From: Solibacteraceae bacterium
GTDB taxonomy: Bacteria > Acidobacteriota > Terriglobia > Bryobacterales > Bryobacteraceae
NCBI GenBank assembly: GCA_026984795.1
Contig: JALSRK010000038.1
Coordinates: 1 to 64,000 of the forward strand
Length of the DNA stretch: 64,000 nucleotides
Direction of reading: 5' to 3'
The notes below the pieces were generated by a model. It saw nothing but the letters and a program-made list of their open reading frames with translations. It searched no databases and was not told the DNA's origin. A program made the translations under genes and the position numbers. Below, one piece after another: positions 16,779 through 26,129 of this stretch; position 1 is the stretch's first letter, and the number at the start of each line of letters is the position of its first letter.

Positions 16779-19209
16779 TTACCTCGTCTACCGCCTGTTC
16801 CAGATCGTCGCTTTCCCTTGCCTTGTAGTTTATCTGCTGGCGCGCGGATGGCGGGATCCCCGCTACTTCTCCCGCATCTGGGAGCGGCTCGGCTTCCTCC
16901 CGCATGCGTTTCAGGGGACGGCCCCCGGAGCCGTCTGGTTGCACGCGGTCTCTGTCGGCGAAGTCATGTCCGCCCTGCGGCTGCTTAGAGGGCTCCGGGC
17001 CGAGTACCGCGCCCGCCGGATCTTCGTTTCCGTCACCACGCTTGCCGGCCGGGAGCTGGCCGAGGAAAAGCTCAAGGGCCTGGTGGACGGCGTCTTCTAC
17101 GCTCCCATCGACTACTGTTTCGCCGTCCGCAACGTGCTCCGCGTGCTGCGGCCCTCGGTCGTTGTCATCCTCGAAACCGAGATTTGGCCCAACTGGTACC
17201 GGGAGATCAAACGGACCGGCGCCGGGCTGCTCGTCGCCAACGGCCGGATCTCCGACAAGGCCTGGCCCCGTTACCGGCGGTGGCGGTGGTTTTGGCGGGT
17301 GGTCCTGCCGCATGCCGACGCCATCCTGGCCCAGAGCTCCCAGGCCGCTGCCCGGTTTCGCGAACTCGGCGCTCCTGCGGCACGCGTGCGGCACGCCGGA
17401 AACCTGAAGTACGACTTCGAGACCGCCGGGGCCAGAGCCCCGGAGCCCGTGCGCCGGCTCATCGAAAGGTGCTCGCCGGCTTGCGTCTGGATCGCCGCCA
17501 GCACGATGCCCCCCGCCCGGCCCGGGGATGTAGACGAAGACGACGCCGTCATCGCCGCTTTCCAGCAGCTCGCGGCGGAGCGCCGGGACCTACTGCTCAT
17601 CCTGGCCCCGCGGCGGCCGGCCCGTTTCGCCGTCGTCGCCGACAAGCTGAAACGGGCGGGCTTGCCGTTCCTGCGCCGCTCGGCCCTGGGCGAGCGAGAC
17701 CGCCTGCCCCTGCCCGGCGTCCTGTTGCTCGATACCATCGGAGAACTCTACAGCCTGTTTCCACTGGCCGACGTGGTCTTCATGGGCGGCACGCTGGCCG
17801 ACCGAGGCGGGCACAACCTTTTGGAGCCGGCCTTCTTCGCCCGGCCCGTCATCGCCGGCCCCCACCTGGAGAACTTCGCCGAAATCGCCCGGGAGTTTCG
17901 CGAAGCCGGCGCCGTCGTCTCTGTCGGGGGTCCCCAGGAGCTGGGTCCAGCGGTCGAACGTCTCCTCACCGACTCTGCTCTCCGGGAGACGGTCGGCCGG
18001 CGGGCCTTCGAGATCGCGCGGAGCAAGAGCGGCGCGGTCAAGGCCGTCATCGACGAAGTCGGACGGCTGAGCCGCTGGTCCATCGTGCGGCCGGTCCCCA
18101 CCTGGCCGGCGTGGCTGCTCCTCAAGCCGCTCTCCTGGGTGTGGCTCGCCGGAGTGACATGGCGGCGCGCCCGCGCGCTCCGCCGTCGGCGGCGTCTCAG
18201 CGTTCCGGTAGTGAGCATCGGTGGACTGGGCGTCGGGGGCGCCGGCAAGACTCCGTTCACCGTCCACCTCGCTCGGCGTCTCCATGAGGGGGGCCGACAC
18301 GTGGCCGTCCTCACCCGCGGCTACCGCCGCCGCGTCCCTGAAAAGATGACGGTCCTGGAGGCCGATTCCTCAGCGCCCGTCTCCGTCACCGGCGATGAAG
18401 CGCAATTGATTCTGCGGGCCGGCGTCGCCCATCTGGGCATCGGAGCCGACCGCTACCGCACCGGCCGTCTCGTCGAGCAACGCTTCCACCCCGACGTGAT
18501 CCTGCTCGACGATGGGTTCCAACACTGGCAACTCCACCGTGACCTCGACATCGTCCTCATCGATGCACTGAACCCCTGGTGCGACGGCGACCTGCTTCCC
18601 CTGGGACGTCTGCGCGAGCCCCTCTCCGCCCTGCGGCGCGCCGGCCTGTTCGTGATCACCCGGGCCGAGCCCGGCACCCCCCTGGACGGCATCCGCGCTC
18701 GCCTCGAGGAGCTGAATCCCCAGGCCCCAGTATTCCAGTCCCGCATGCGTCCGAAACAGTGGATCGATGCCGGCTCGGGAAACCGTGTGGCCTGCGGCGC
18801 TCTCCGCTCCCGACCCAACGCCGCCTTCTGCGCCCTCGCCAACCCGGCTTCGTTCTGGCGGACACTCTCCGGGCTGGGCTGCCGGCCCCTGCGCTGCTGG
18901 AAGTTCACTGACCACCACCACTACAAGCCCCGGGAGCTCAAACGCATGGCCGCCGATGCGAGGGCTGCCGGCGCCGAGGTCTTGCTGACCACGGAAAAGG
19001 ATTTCATGAACCTTCCTCCGGGCGCGGCGAACCTCGTGGCTCCGCTCCGCCTGCTCTGGCTCCAGGCGGAAGTCGAAGTGGACCGCGAGGCCGAACTGCT
19101 CGATCTCCTCGATCGCCGCCTCCGCACCGCCGGAGCACACCCCGAAACGCCGGATGCCGCCCTCCGCGCGCGCGTCGCCTCCAGCCCCAGCCGGCCCCCC
19201 GGCCGCTGA
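16762..19209 (+). CDS. waaA-lpxK: Fused Kdo transferase WaaA and tetraacyldisaccharide 4'-kinase LpxK
   Basis: One uninterrupted 815-residue reading frame encodes two lipid A pathway enzymes. Residues 1-440 are WaaA/KdtA: N-terminal membrane anchor (LIYLVYRLFQIVAFPCLVVY), HAVSVGEV with catalytic E67, LETEIWPNWYRE and FMGGTLADRGGHNLLEPA. Residues about 445-790 are LpxK: P-loop VGGAGKTP with K496 and DDGFQHW at 583-589. LpxK phosphorylates the lipid A disaccharide precursor; WaaA adds Kdo from CMP-Kdo. No in-frame ATG fits, so I propose TTG at 16762 preceded by AGGAG (16747-16751). Both catalytic sets look intact. The tail after 790 is disordered. Confidence 0.92.
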   Translation: MRRTLIYLVYRLFQIVAFPCLVVYLLARGWRDPRYFSRIWERLGFLPHAFQGTAPGAVWLHAVSVGEVMSALRLLRGLRAEYRARRIFVSVTTLAGRELAEEKLKGLVDGVFYAPIDYCFAVRNVLRVLRPSVVVILETEIWPNWYREIKRTGAGLLVANGRISDKAWPRYRRWRWFWRVVLPHADAILAQSSQAAARFRELGAPAARVRHAGNLKYDFETAGARAPEPVRRLIERCSPACVWIAASTMPPARPGDVDEDDAVIAAFQQLAAERRDLLLILAPRRPARFAVVADKLKRAGLPFLRRSALGERDRLPLPGVLLLDTIGELYSLFPLADVVFMGGTLADRGGHNLLEPAFFARPVIAGPHLENFAEIAREFREAGAVVSVGGPQELGPAVERLLTDSALRETVGRRAFEIARSKSGAVKAVIDEVGRLSRWSIVRPVPTWPAWLLLKPLSWVWLAGVTWRRARALRRRRRLSVPVVSIGGLGVGGAGKTPFTVHLARRLHEGGRHVAVLTRGYRRRVPEKMTVLEADSSAPVSVTGDEAQLILRAGVAHLGIGADRYRTGRLVEQRFHPDVILLDDGFQHWQLHRDLDIVLIDALNPWCDGDLLPLGRLREPLSALRRAGLFVITRAEPGTPLDGIRARLEELNPQAPVFQSRMRPKQWIDAGSGNRVACGALRSRPNAAFCALANPASFWRTLSGLGCRPLRCWKFTDHHHYKPRELKRMAADARAAGAEVLLTTEKDFMNLPPGAANLVAPLRLLWLQAEVEVDREAELLDLLDRRLRTAGAHPETPDAALRARVASSPSRPPGR

Positions 19210-19261
19210 CGCCGCCGGCCCCGGCGGTCTCCCTCAGCCGGGAACTTGGTACTGTATCGGG

Positions 19262-20512
19262 ATGGCGCTTGTCTTCCAAGCGATTGTCGGGATCCTCGTC
19301 CTGTTAGGGGCGGCGTGGCTGCTGAGTGAGGACCGCCGGCGTGTACCGTGGCGCGCCGTGGCCGCCGGCGTCGGACTCCAGTTCGTGCTGGCCGTTAGCC
19401 TCCTGCGCCTGCCGGGCTTCCGCAACCTCTTTTTCGCCCTCAACGGAGTCATGAATGCCCTGAACACCGCCCTTCGAGAGGGAACAACGTTTGTCTTCGG
19501 CTATCTGGGCGGCGGCGAGCCCCCGTTCCCGGTCACCGAGCCTCCCAAGACCTACCTGTTCGCCTTCCAATCGTTGCCCTTCATCATTCTGATCAGTGCC
19601 CTGGCGGCGGTGCTCTTCTACTGGCGCGTGCTGCCCGCCGTCGTCAAAGCGATGTCCGCCGTCCTGCAGCGAACGATGAAACTCGGCGGCGCCGTCGGCC
19701 TCGGCGTTTCGGCCAATGTTTTCATGGGAATGGTCGAAGCTCCGCTGCTCGTGGCCCCGTATGTCGCCCGGATGAGCCGCGGCGAACTGTTCCTCCTCAT
19801 GACCAGTGGCATGGCCACTGTGGCCGGCACCGTAATGGTCGTCTACGCCAATGTCCTCGAGGGCGTGATTCCCAACCCGTTGGGCCACATCTTGACCGCT
19901 TCCCTTATCAATGCCCCCGCCTCGGTCGTCGTCGCTTCGCTGCTCGTGCCCCCCGGCGACAAGCCGACCGAAGGGGAACTCACTCCTCCCCAGCAGGCGC
20001 ACAGCACCGTGGACGCCATCTCCCACGGCACCGAGCAGGGCGTCCGGCTGCTGATCAACATCACCGCCATGCTCATCGTTCTGATCGCTCTCGTCAGCCT
20101 CGCCAACCAGATCCTCGGCCTGCTTCCCGAAATCGGCGGCGCCCCGCTCACGTTGCAGCGGATCCTCGGCATCCTGGTAGCCCCCGTGGCCTGGCTTCTC
20201 GGCATCCCGTGGCGCGAAGCTATGGCTGCTGGATCGCTGCTGGGCACGAAAGTGGTGCTGAATGAGTTCATCGCCTACGTGGACCTGGCCCATCTCGGCC
20301 CCGAGGTCCTCAGCCTGAAGAGCCGGCTGATCATGAGCTACGCACTCTGCGGATTCGCCAACTTCGGCAGCCTCGGCATCATGATCGGCGGCCTCGGCAC
20401 GATGGTTCCCGAGCGCCGCCGCGACATTACGCAAATGGGAATGAAATCGATCCTGGGGGGAGTGATGGCCACGTGCCTCACCGGCGCTATCGCCGGACTC
20501 GTCGCCCCGTGA
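19262..20512 (+). CDS. Concentrative nucleoside transporter (CNT family)
   Basis: The 416-residue membrane protein has the CNT layout: an N-terminal segment with AWLLSEDRRRVPWR and VGLQFVLAVSLLR, a gate domain, and the C-terminal transport core with GVSANVFMGMVEAPLL, GTKVVLNEFIAY and CGFANFGSLGIMIGGLG. CNT proteins couple uptake of nucleosides to a sodium or proton gradient. I use the ATG at 19262 (MALVFQAIVGILVLLG); the site before it is weak. It follows waaA-lpxK by 52 bases and may be read from the same transcript. Confidence 0.94.
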   Translation: MALVFQAIVGILVLLGAAWLLSEDRRRVPWRAVAAGVGLQFVLAVSLLRLPGFRNLFFALNGVMNALNTALREGTTFVFGYLGGGEPPFPVTEPPKTYLFAFQSLPFIILISALAAVLFYWRVLPAVVKAMSAVLQRTMKLGGAVGLGVSANVFMGMVEAPLLVAPYVARMSRGELFLLMTSGMATVAGTVMVVYANVLEGVIPNPLGHILTASLINAPASVVVASLLVPPGDKPTEGELTPPQQAHSTVDAISHGTEQGVRLLINITAMLIVLIALVSLANQILGLLPEIGGAPLTLQRILGILVAPVAWLLGIPWREAMAAGSLLGTKVVLNEFIAYVDLAHLGPEVLSLKSRLIMSYALCGFANFGSLGIMIGGLGTMVPERRRDITQMGMKSILGGVMATCLTGAIAGLVAP

Positions 20513-20541
20513 TCCCGGATCCCTGCTTGGGGAGAGTGCGA

Positions 20542-20558
20542 AGGCCGGAGCCCGGCTT
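20542..20558. terminator. Weak hairpin between convergent genes
   Basis: A stem GCCGG (20544-20548)/CCGGC (20552-20556) with a three-base loop, extended by AG/TT flanks, lies between the nucleoside transporter stop and the stop of the JAMM-like gene. There is no T tract, so termination strength is doubtful. Confidence 0.3.
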
Positions 20559-20583
20559 CAGGCGCAACGAGCAAGTCCGCCCG

Positions 20584-21711
20584 CTACTTGGGATTCGTCG
20601 TCCGGAACTCTACTGTCTGGGAAACGACCGTGCCCGGGGCGGTCACGACATCGAGCCGGAACCTCACCCCACCAGTGGCCTTGCGATAAATCACACTGCC
20701 GTTCCTCAAATGGGCTGCGTCCAGCTCCACCGTTTTTTCCCTGTCCCCCTCGATGATGGAGAGAGACGCTTTCTCGGCGTTGAGAATGGCCGGCGCGTTC
20801 CGGTCCCAGCGCACGTGGATGCTGCCGGCCGACGGCGTGGCCGTCAAATGCAGATCGAACGGGTTGGCCTCTTCGGAAACCAGTGGCCGGGAAGTCACGC
20901 TCAAGGCGATCTGGAACCCAATGATCGTCCCCAACAACAGGAAGATGAACGACAGCGGGATCCATACCCAGCCGCCCCGCAGCTTCAGCGTCCGCTTGGG
21001 GACTACGGTCGTGTCCGTCACCGGCTTCCCGTCCGGCTGGCTCTCCGCCTCGGCGGAGAACTTCCCGCCTCGCCACGGCTCAGCCGTCAAGTCGTCCGTC
21101 AAGAATCTCGCACTCACCTCGGCCTCCGTCTCATGCTCTCCAGCGGTTCCGCCGCCGAGCTCTTCCCGCCGGAACGGGAACTCCTTGTACGACGTGTCGG
21201 TCCTGAAAGCGCCGTTTTCGCGGAAGAAGAAGCCCGCCACCGGCGCCCGCGTCGTGAACGGCTTCACCAGCAACGCCACCGCCCCGTCGTCCGGGAAATA
21301 GCGGTCCAGTAACTCGTGATCGTTCGAGTCCAATACCAGGCCCGGCCGCGTATGCCCCCGGTAGAAGCCCACCGGCCTCAGCCCCGCGCCGGACTTCAAC
21401 CGGGCCAAGGCCTCCTCGAACCGCTCCCGCGTCTCCCCGCGCACGACGTACGAGGGGCCTTCCGAATGCGCACACGGCACGGCCTCCACCGCCTGAATGC
21501 GCACCCACGGCTTGTCGCCGCCTTCCACCGCGCCCAGCAGAATCCCGCCATGCTCCAGACCTCGCCGCTCGCCCGGCCGCAGCCCGGCGCACACCTGGCG
21601 CCGGATCTGCTCGATCACGCCGTAGTCGATCTCGATCGAAACGCCCCTGCCCGGGACCTCCCATAAGTAGCCTCGCTTGCCGGCGGCTTCGATGGTTCCC
21701 GTCCTCTCCAT
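20584..21711 (-). CDS. Membrane protein with degenerate JAMM/MPN-like domain and fibronectin-like tail
   Basis: The 375-residue protein has three parts. Residues about 22-185 resemble a JAMM/MPN isopeptidase fold: LEHGGILLG (E53), VGFYRGHTRPG (H120 kept, the first histidine of HxH replaced by R118) and DSND (128-131). Residues about 245-270 form one membrane helix (WIPLSFIFLLLGTIIGFQI). Residues about 285-375 look like a fibronectin type III-like domain (SIHVRWDRNAPAI). With the metal site incomplete, it may bind rather than cleave its target. The domain order puts the JAMM-like part in the cytoplasm and the tail outside. Function unknown. Confidence 0.75.
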   Translation of the reverse strand: MERTGTIEAAGKRGYLWEVPGRGVSIEIDYGVIEQIRRQVCAGLRPGERRGLEHGGILLGAVEGGDKPWVRIQAVEAVPCAHSEGPSYVVRGETRERFEEALARLKSGAGLRPVGFYRGHTRPGLVLDSNDHELLDRYFPDDGAVALLVKPFTTRAPVAGFFFRENGAFRTDTSYKEFPFRREELGGGTAGEHETEAEVSARFLTDDLTAEPWRGGKFSAEAESQPDGKPVTDTTVVPKRTLKLRGGWVWIPLSFIFLLLGTIIGFQIALSVTSRPLVSEEANPFDLHLTATPSAGSIHVRWDRNAPAILNAEKASLSIIEGDREKTVELDAAHLRNGSVIYRKATGGVRFRLDVVTAPGTVVSQTVEFRTTNPK

Positions 21712-22040
21712 GTCTTTCGATGAGGCGTTGGGCGGCGCTTACCAGGGACCGTGTCTTCACCCAACCCTTCTTCAGAGTTTGCCTTCCCTATTATCGGTGG
21801 TTTCCTCAATTTCGTTTAATGCAAGGGGAGGATGCTCTTCCCTCATCCCGCCTCGAGAGCATCGAACACAGGCGTCCCTTCCGGGGTCTCAAGCCTGCGT
21901 CCCTGGGGGAGATCGGAACAGTCAGAGGAACACCCGAAGGCGCCAGGCTTCTGGATGGGCGCCCGGCCTTCGCGTGGCGATCCAGGCCCGCCGCGACGGC
22001 AACCGGCCGCAGCGGGCCTTCCCGGCCGTGGCGCTGATCC
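21712..22040. other. 329-base gap between two minus-strand genes
   Basis: No convincing gene is present. An AT-rich stretch at about 21770-21830 probably contains the promoter of the JAMM-like gene on the minus strand; no clean -35/-10 pair was found. The remainder is ordinary GC-rich sequence. Confidence 0.45.
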
Positions 22041-23537
22041 TTAATCTTTCTCGAGCGCCTTGGTCCACCGTTCGAGCTGCTTGCGCGCCAGGTCGCGGCC
22101 GCCGATGCCAAAGGCGATCGCCGCCGCCACCGCCACCGCACCCAACGTAAGCCCGAACGCCAGGCTGATGATCTCGTTCGCCAGGCCCATCTGGCGGAGG
22201 GCCATGGCGCCGGTCAGCAGCAGAATCGCCACCCGCGTGAGTCCCGCGAGCAGGCTGGCATGAGCCCCACCAGCCGACCTCACGGCTCCGGCGGCAAAAT
22301 TGGCCAGGAAAAGACCGAGGCCGAACACCACCAGGCCGAGAGCGATATGGCCGGCCAGCTCGAGCAGATCCGTCAGAATCTGCGACAGCCTCGCGAACCC
22401 CAGCATGTCGCTGGCTTCGATGGCCGCAAACGTCAGCAAGGCCGCCATCACCAGCGTCCCTACCAATTCGGAGGGTTTCCGGCTGTCCTCTTCGGCCGCG
22501 CCGCCCAGCCCCAGGCGGCCCATCAGCCCGTCAAAGCCCACTCCGGCGAGCAGATTCGCCACCAGGCCGGCCACGAGGCGGGCGATGACGTAGGCGACCG
22601 TCAGCAGAAGCGCCGCCCCGAACAGTTGCGGCACCGCCGCCAGCAACGCGTTCAGCATGTTCGACGCCGGAGCTGTCAGCGACTCCAATCCCAGGGCGTT
22701 CAAGGAAGCGATCAATATGGGGATGAGGATCAGCACGTAGGCGATGAGCCCCACCAACCCGGAGAGCTTCTGCTCGCCGAGGACGGTGGCGAGCCCTACC
22801 CGTTCGCCCAGCCGGTCCAGACCGGCCGCCGCCAGCAGGTTTGTCACGATCCGGCGGACGATCCGGGCCAGGAACCACCCGACGAACAGCGTCACCCCCG
22901 CGGCAACCATGTTCGGCAGGAAGCTCAGAAACTTATCGAGCATCGCCTGCACCGGCGCGAGGATGCCCTCGAGCGACAGGGCGCCAAGAATGGCCGGCAG
23001 GAACAGCAGGAACACCAGCCAATAGAGCGCATCAGCCAGGGTGTCCGATAGAGGGACCTTCTCCTCCTCGGCCAGGCCCGCTTCGGCCGAGAGCTTGTCG
23101 TCGATGCGCGTCGCGTCCAGCACCCGGCGCACCACCATCCGCACGATCGTCGCTACCAGCCAGGCGGCCACCGTGAGCGCCAGCGCGCCGAGAACCCGTG
23201 GAGCGAACTCGAAGATCCGCGTCAACAAGCGGTTGAGCGGCTCGGTGATCACCGTCAGCCCGAGCGTCTGGAAGAATCCGATCAGCACGAACAACATCAC
23301 CAGGTAGTAAACGCACCGGGCGATCCAGGCCTCGAGATCGATGGCCTCGACCTTTTCCTCTCCGGCGATCCACTTGGCGATGCGGTCGTCGATCGTCGTC
23401 CGTTTCAGCAGGGCCCGGACAACGGCGGCGATTGCCAGAGCCACCAGCCACCCGACCACCAGCACCACTACGGCCGCGGCCAGCCGCGGCAGATACGGAC
23501 CCACAACAGCAACTAGAGATTCGCGAATCGACTCCAT
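22041..23537 (-). CDS. Conserved TM-helix-repeat membrane protein, mechanosensitive-channel-like
   Basis: The 498-residue protein contains repeated 'conserved TM helix' units: hydrophobic helices each followed by a charged turn and helix (VVGWLVALAIAAVVRALLK, AWLVATIVRMVVRRVL, FVGWFLARIVRRIVTNLL, YVIARLVAGLVANLL). This repeat is related to the pore-lining helix of MscS-type channels, but no MscS beta domain is present. The spacing gives about 10-11 membrane segments. It is probably a channel or membrane scaffold of unknown gating. GGAGG precedes the ATG at 23537. Confidence 0.85.
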   Translation of the reverse strand: MESIRESLVAVVGPYLPRLAAAVVVLVVGWLVALAIAAVVRALLKRTTIDDRIAKWIAGEEKVEAIDLEAWIARCVYYLVMLFVLIGFFQTLGLTVITEPLNRLLTRIFEFAPRVLGALALTVAAWLVATIVRMVVRRVLDATRIDDKLSAEAGLAEEEKVPLSDTLADALYWLVFLLFLPAILGALSLEGILAPVQAMLDKFLSFLPNMVAAGVTLFVGWFLARIVRRIVTNLLAAAGLDRLGERVGLATVLGEQKLSGLVGLIAYVLILIPILIASLNALGLESLTAPASNMLNALLAAVPQLFGAALLLTVAYVIARLVAGLVANLLAGVGFDGLMGRLGLGGAAEEDSRKPSELVGTLVMAALLTFAAIEASDMLGFARLSQILTDLLELAGHIALGLVVFGLGLFLANFAAGAVRSAGGAHASLLAGLTRVAILLLTGAMALRQMGLANEIISLAFGLTLGAVAVAAAIAFGIGGRDLARKQLERWTKALEKD

Positions 23538-23656
23538 TGGTATCCTCCGTCCAGAATGCGTGCTCTCATCAGACTAACCCCGTTGCCCCGATTTGTCACG
23601 AGGATTCCCACCGATTCCCGCACCCGCGGCGCCTGCTTCTACCGGGCCCGGAGCGC

Positions 23657-25468
23657 TCAGTCTCGACCGTAATACGGCGCCAGTTCCCGGGCGGCCCGCC
23701 GGCCTTCCCGAATCGCCCCCAGCCAGAACTGATGCCCGTTCAGTTCCGAATGGGCGAACGCGATCCGCTCCACAGGACGCCGCATCACGTCCCGCGGCGA
23801 GGGGCGCCCGTCCCTGCCGAAGTAGAATCCCGGCGTCGGGTTGACGAAGGCATGGCCCCACCGGTTCAGGATGATCCCGGCGATAGCCTGCACCGCCTCG
23901 GAGCCGAACAGACGCCGCATCTGATCCCGGATCTTCTCCTCGTACTCGGCATAGGAAGTGGAGAGCAACTCCATCCGCCCCCTCTGGCCCTGCTCCTGCG
24001 CCGGCACGCCGGGATAATAGAACGGCACGTAGAAGGTGAGCACCGTCGGCGCGTCGGGGTGGAGGGGTGGCCGGTAACCGGGTAGCAGCATGGGCCGCCG
24101 CACGTTGGTGGCGAAGCCGAAACCCTCGAACCAGCGGGCGGAGCTGATGCCCCGGTCATAGAGGAACCGCCAGTGGCGGACCGCGACGTTGGCCACCAAC
24201 ATCGGCGAGTGCAGGAACATCTTCAGCGCTTCCCGCTTGTCAGCCGGCAGGTCCTCGACGATATAACCGGCCACGTGGGCGCCGCCGGCCATCACTGCGG
24301 CCGCCGCCCGCAGCCGGAACAGCCGGCCGCCCCGCTCGTAAATCACCGTGACGCCCTCGTCCTCCTGCCGCACCCGCACCACGGTTGCACCCAGGCGGAT
24401 GCGCACCCGGTTGCCTTCCCGGTCCAGGACCCCGAAACGCACCCGGGCGTTGATGACTTCCCCCAGACCGTGCCCGCCGCGGATCGCCTCCGGAATCAGC
24501 GCCTTCACCAGGTACCGGGCCAGCCCCGTGTTGCCCCCCGGGAACATGTGCCAGGTATGGTCCGGCGCCTCATCGAACTCGACCGGGAAGTCTCCCCATC
24601 CCGACCAGGCCCGGAATCCGGGCATCGCGACCTGATACGCGGCGTAGGCCGAGAGCGCATCAGAGCCGAGGCCCATCGCCGCGGCCAGCACCGGGTCGAT
24701 ATAGGACGTCGCCTCCCGGGGTATCCCCATCACCTTCTCGACATAGTCCCGGTAGGTCATCGAGTCCAGCCACTGCGGCCAGTCTTCGCCTTCGTAATAA
24801 CGTTTCCGGGTGTCGATCCACCGCCTCATGGCCTCGGAAGCATGCTGTTTCCAGAAGTCCCGCACCCAGCGGCCGTCGACGAGGTGGCCGAAGCTCGGCG
24901 CCTGAAGCCAGTACTGGAAGCCGTAGTTGGTCCGGTCGAACTCGAGCCGCCGGAGGTCTTTCGGCCAGGGGGCATACTCGAACTTCCGCGGGATCTTCAG
25001 ACGCTCGAAGACCTCGTAGTCATCGCCAGCGGGATCGATCGGGATGTCGAACTCGTTCGCCCCTTGGGGGCCGACGAGCCGGATGCCGTCAACGAGCACC
25101 TCGTTGCGCTTCGACACTCCGCCGAATATCGGGTGATTGTCGAGTACCAGGCAGGTACGGTCCGGTCCCGAGCTGTCCAGGAAATGAAGGGCGGCGCCCA
25201 GGCCGCTCATACCGCCGCCGATGACCGCCAGGCTGAAATGCTCGCCGGTCTCCCGGACATCCAGGTCCGGGGCCCGATATTCGCCATCCCGAATGCGGTG
25301 GGCCGCCTCCAGCACCTCCCAGGTGTTCCCGTTGGCCATGGCATAGTCTCCGATGCCGCCAGGACCGTCGAAACCGGGGTCCGCCGCCAGCGGGGCGGGC
25401 ATCTTCAGCAAGGAAAGGCCGCTCCCCAGCAGCGCCGTGTTGAAAAAGTCCCTCCGGGTGATTGCCAT
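23657..25468 (-). CDS. Tat-exported FAD/NAD(P)-binding oxidoreductase, spermidine dehydrogenase-like
   Basis: The 603-residue protein starts with a twin-arginine signal (ITRRDFFNTALLGSGLSLL) and has a dinucleotide-binding motif VIGGGMSGLGAALHFL at about 82-97. The overall layout, including the region GGNTGLARYLVKALIP and the C-terminal ELNGHQFWLGAIREGRRAA, resembles SpdH-type FAD amine oxidoreductases. That family oxidises polyamines in the periplasm, but the true substrate here is not shown by sequence. No heme or cytochrome partner lies beside it. A possible ribosome binding site GGAGAC lies just upstream of the ATG at 25468. Confidence 0.85.
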   Translation of the reverse strand: MAITRRDFFNTALLGSGLSLLKMPAPLAADPGFDGPGGIGDYAMANGNTWEVLEAAHRIRDGEYRAPDLDVRETGEHFSLAVIGGGMSGLGAALHFLDSSGPDRTCLVLDNHPIFGGVSKRNEVLVDGIRLVGPQGANEFDIPIDPAGDDYEVFERLKIPRKFEYAPWPKDLRRLEFDRTNYGFQYWLQAPSFGHLVDGRWVRDFWKQHASEAMRRWIDTRKRYYEGEDWPQWLDSMTYRDYVEKVMGIPREATSYIDPVLAAAMGLGSDALSAYAAYQVAMPGFRAWSGWGDFPVEFDEAPDHTWHMFPGGNTGLARYLVKALIPEAIRGGHGLGEVINARVRFGVLDREGNRVRIRLGATVVRVRQEDEGVTVIYERGGRLFRLRAAAAVMAGGAHVAGYIVEDLPADKREALKMFLHSPMLVANVAVRHWRFLYDRGISSARWFEGFGFATNVRRPMLLPGYRPPLHPDAPTVLTFYVPFYYPGVPAQEQGQRGRMELLSTSYAEYEEKIRDQMRRLFGSEAVQAIAGIILNRWGHAFVNPTPGFYFGRDGRPSPRDVMRRPVERIAFAHSELNGHQFWLGAIREGRRAARELAPYYGRD

Positions 25469-25668
25469 CTACCGTCTCCTTAACGGCGGCTCCGTCCGGC
25501 GGGAGAATCGGTCGCTCTGCCGACGCCGCTCTCCCGACTGGCCGGCAGCGCCCAAGCCAGGCCATGCCGCCGCTTCACATTCTACGCGCATCCCCTGCGC
25601 GAGGCGCACCCCCCCACTCGCGAAAGGACCTCCGTCCCGTCGGAGGGCGGTCTGGGGGATGCCGGGAT

Positions 25669-25698
25669 TTGGTTTGCGCCTCGCCGGGCTGCTACACT
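25669..25698 (+). promoter_or_regulatory. Candidate promoter for the RRM gene
   Basis: TTGGTT (25669-25674) and TACACT (25693-25698) are separated by 18 bases. Transcription would start near 25705, leaving an untranslated leader of about 76 bases before the RRM gene. No other gene is seen in the 312-base divergent gap 25469-25780. Confidence 0.35.
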
Positions 25699-25780
25699 GT
25701 AGATGCCCGGCGACACGGCTGACGCTCGATAACTGCGCGGCCCATGGCCGCGCCGGCCAGCCCCGGTGCTTGACCGCTCG

Positions 25781-26062
25781 ATGATGCGCATTTACGTCGG
25801 CAATCTTGAGTTTGATGTTTCGGAAACCGAGATCCGCCGCCGGTTCGAGAGGTTCGGCGCCGTCCACCGGGTTGAGATCGCCAAGGATTGGGAGACCGGA
25901 CATTCCCGCGGGTTTGGTTTCGTCGAAATGCCCGATCCCCAGGGGGCCGAGCGCGCGATTCAAGCGTTGAACGGCCAGGAACTCAACGGGCGCAAAATGA
26001 CGGTGCGGCAGGCCCCTCAGGTTCCCCCCATCGGATTCGATTCGCTTCCGCTGGCGCGCTGA
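25781..26062 (+). CDS. RRM-domain RNA-binding protein
   Basis: The 93-residue protein is almost entirely one RNA recognition motif: RNP2 IYVGNLEF near the N-terminus and RNP1 SRGFGFVEM in the middle, followed by ALNGQELNGRKMTV. Such single-RRM proteins bind single-stranded RNA and in cyanobacteria are often cold-induced; role here unknown. Tandem ATG codons at 25781 and 25784 are both possible starts. A leader of about 76 bases is suggested by the candidate promoter. A small basic protein gene follows 67 bases later. Confidence 0.92.
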   Translation: MMRIYVGNLEFDVSETEIRRRFERFGAVHRVEIAKDWETGHSRGFGFVEMPDPQGAERAIQALNGQELNGRKMTVRQAPQVPPIGFDSLPLAR

Positions 26063-26129
26063 CCCCCAGACCCGGGCCGCCAGAGCAACGGCCCCAACCA
26101 GACGATTGCCTGCCGCCGTAAGGAGGTTG

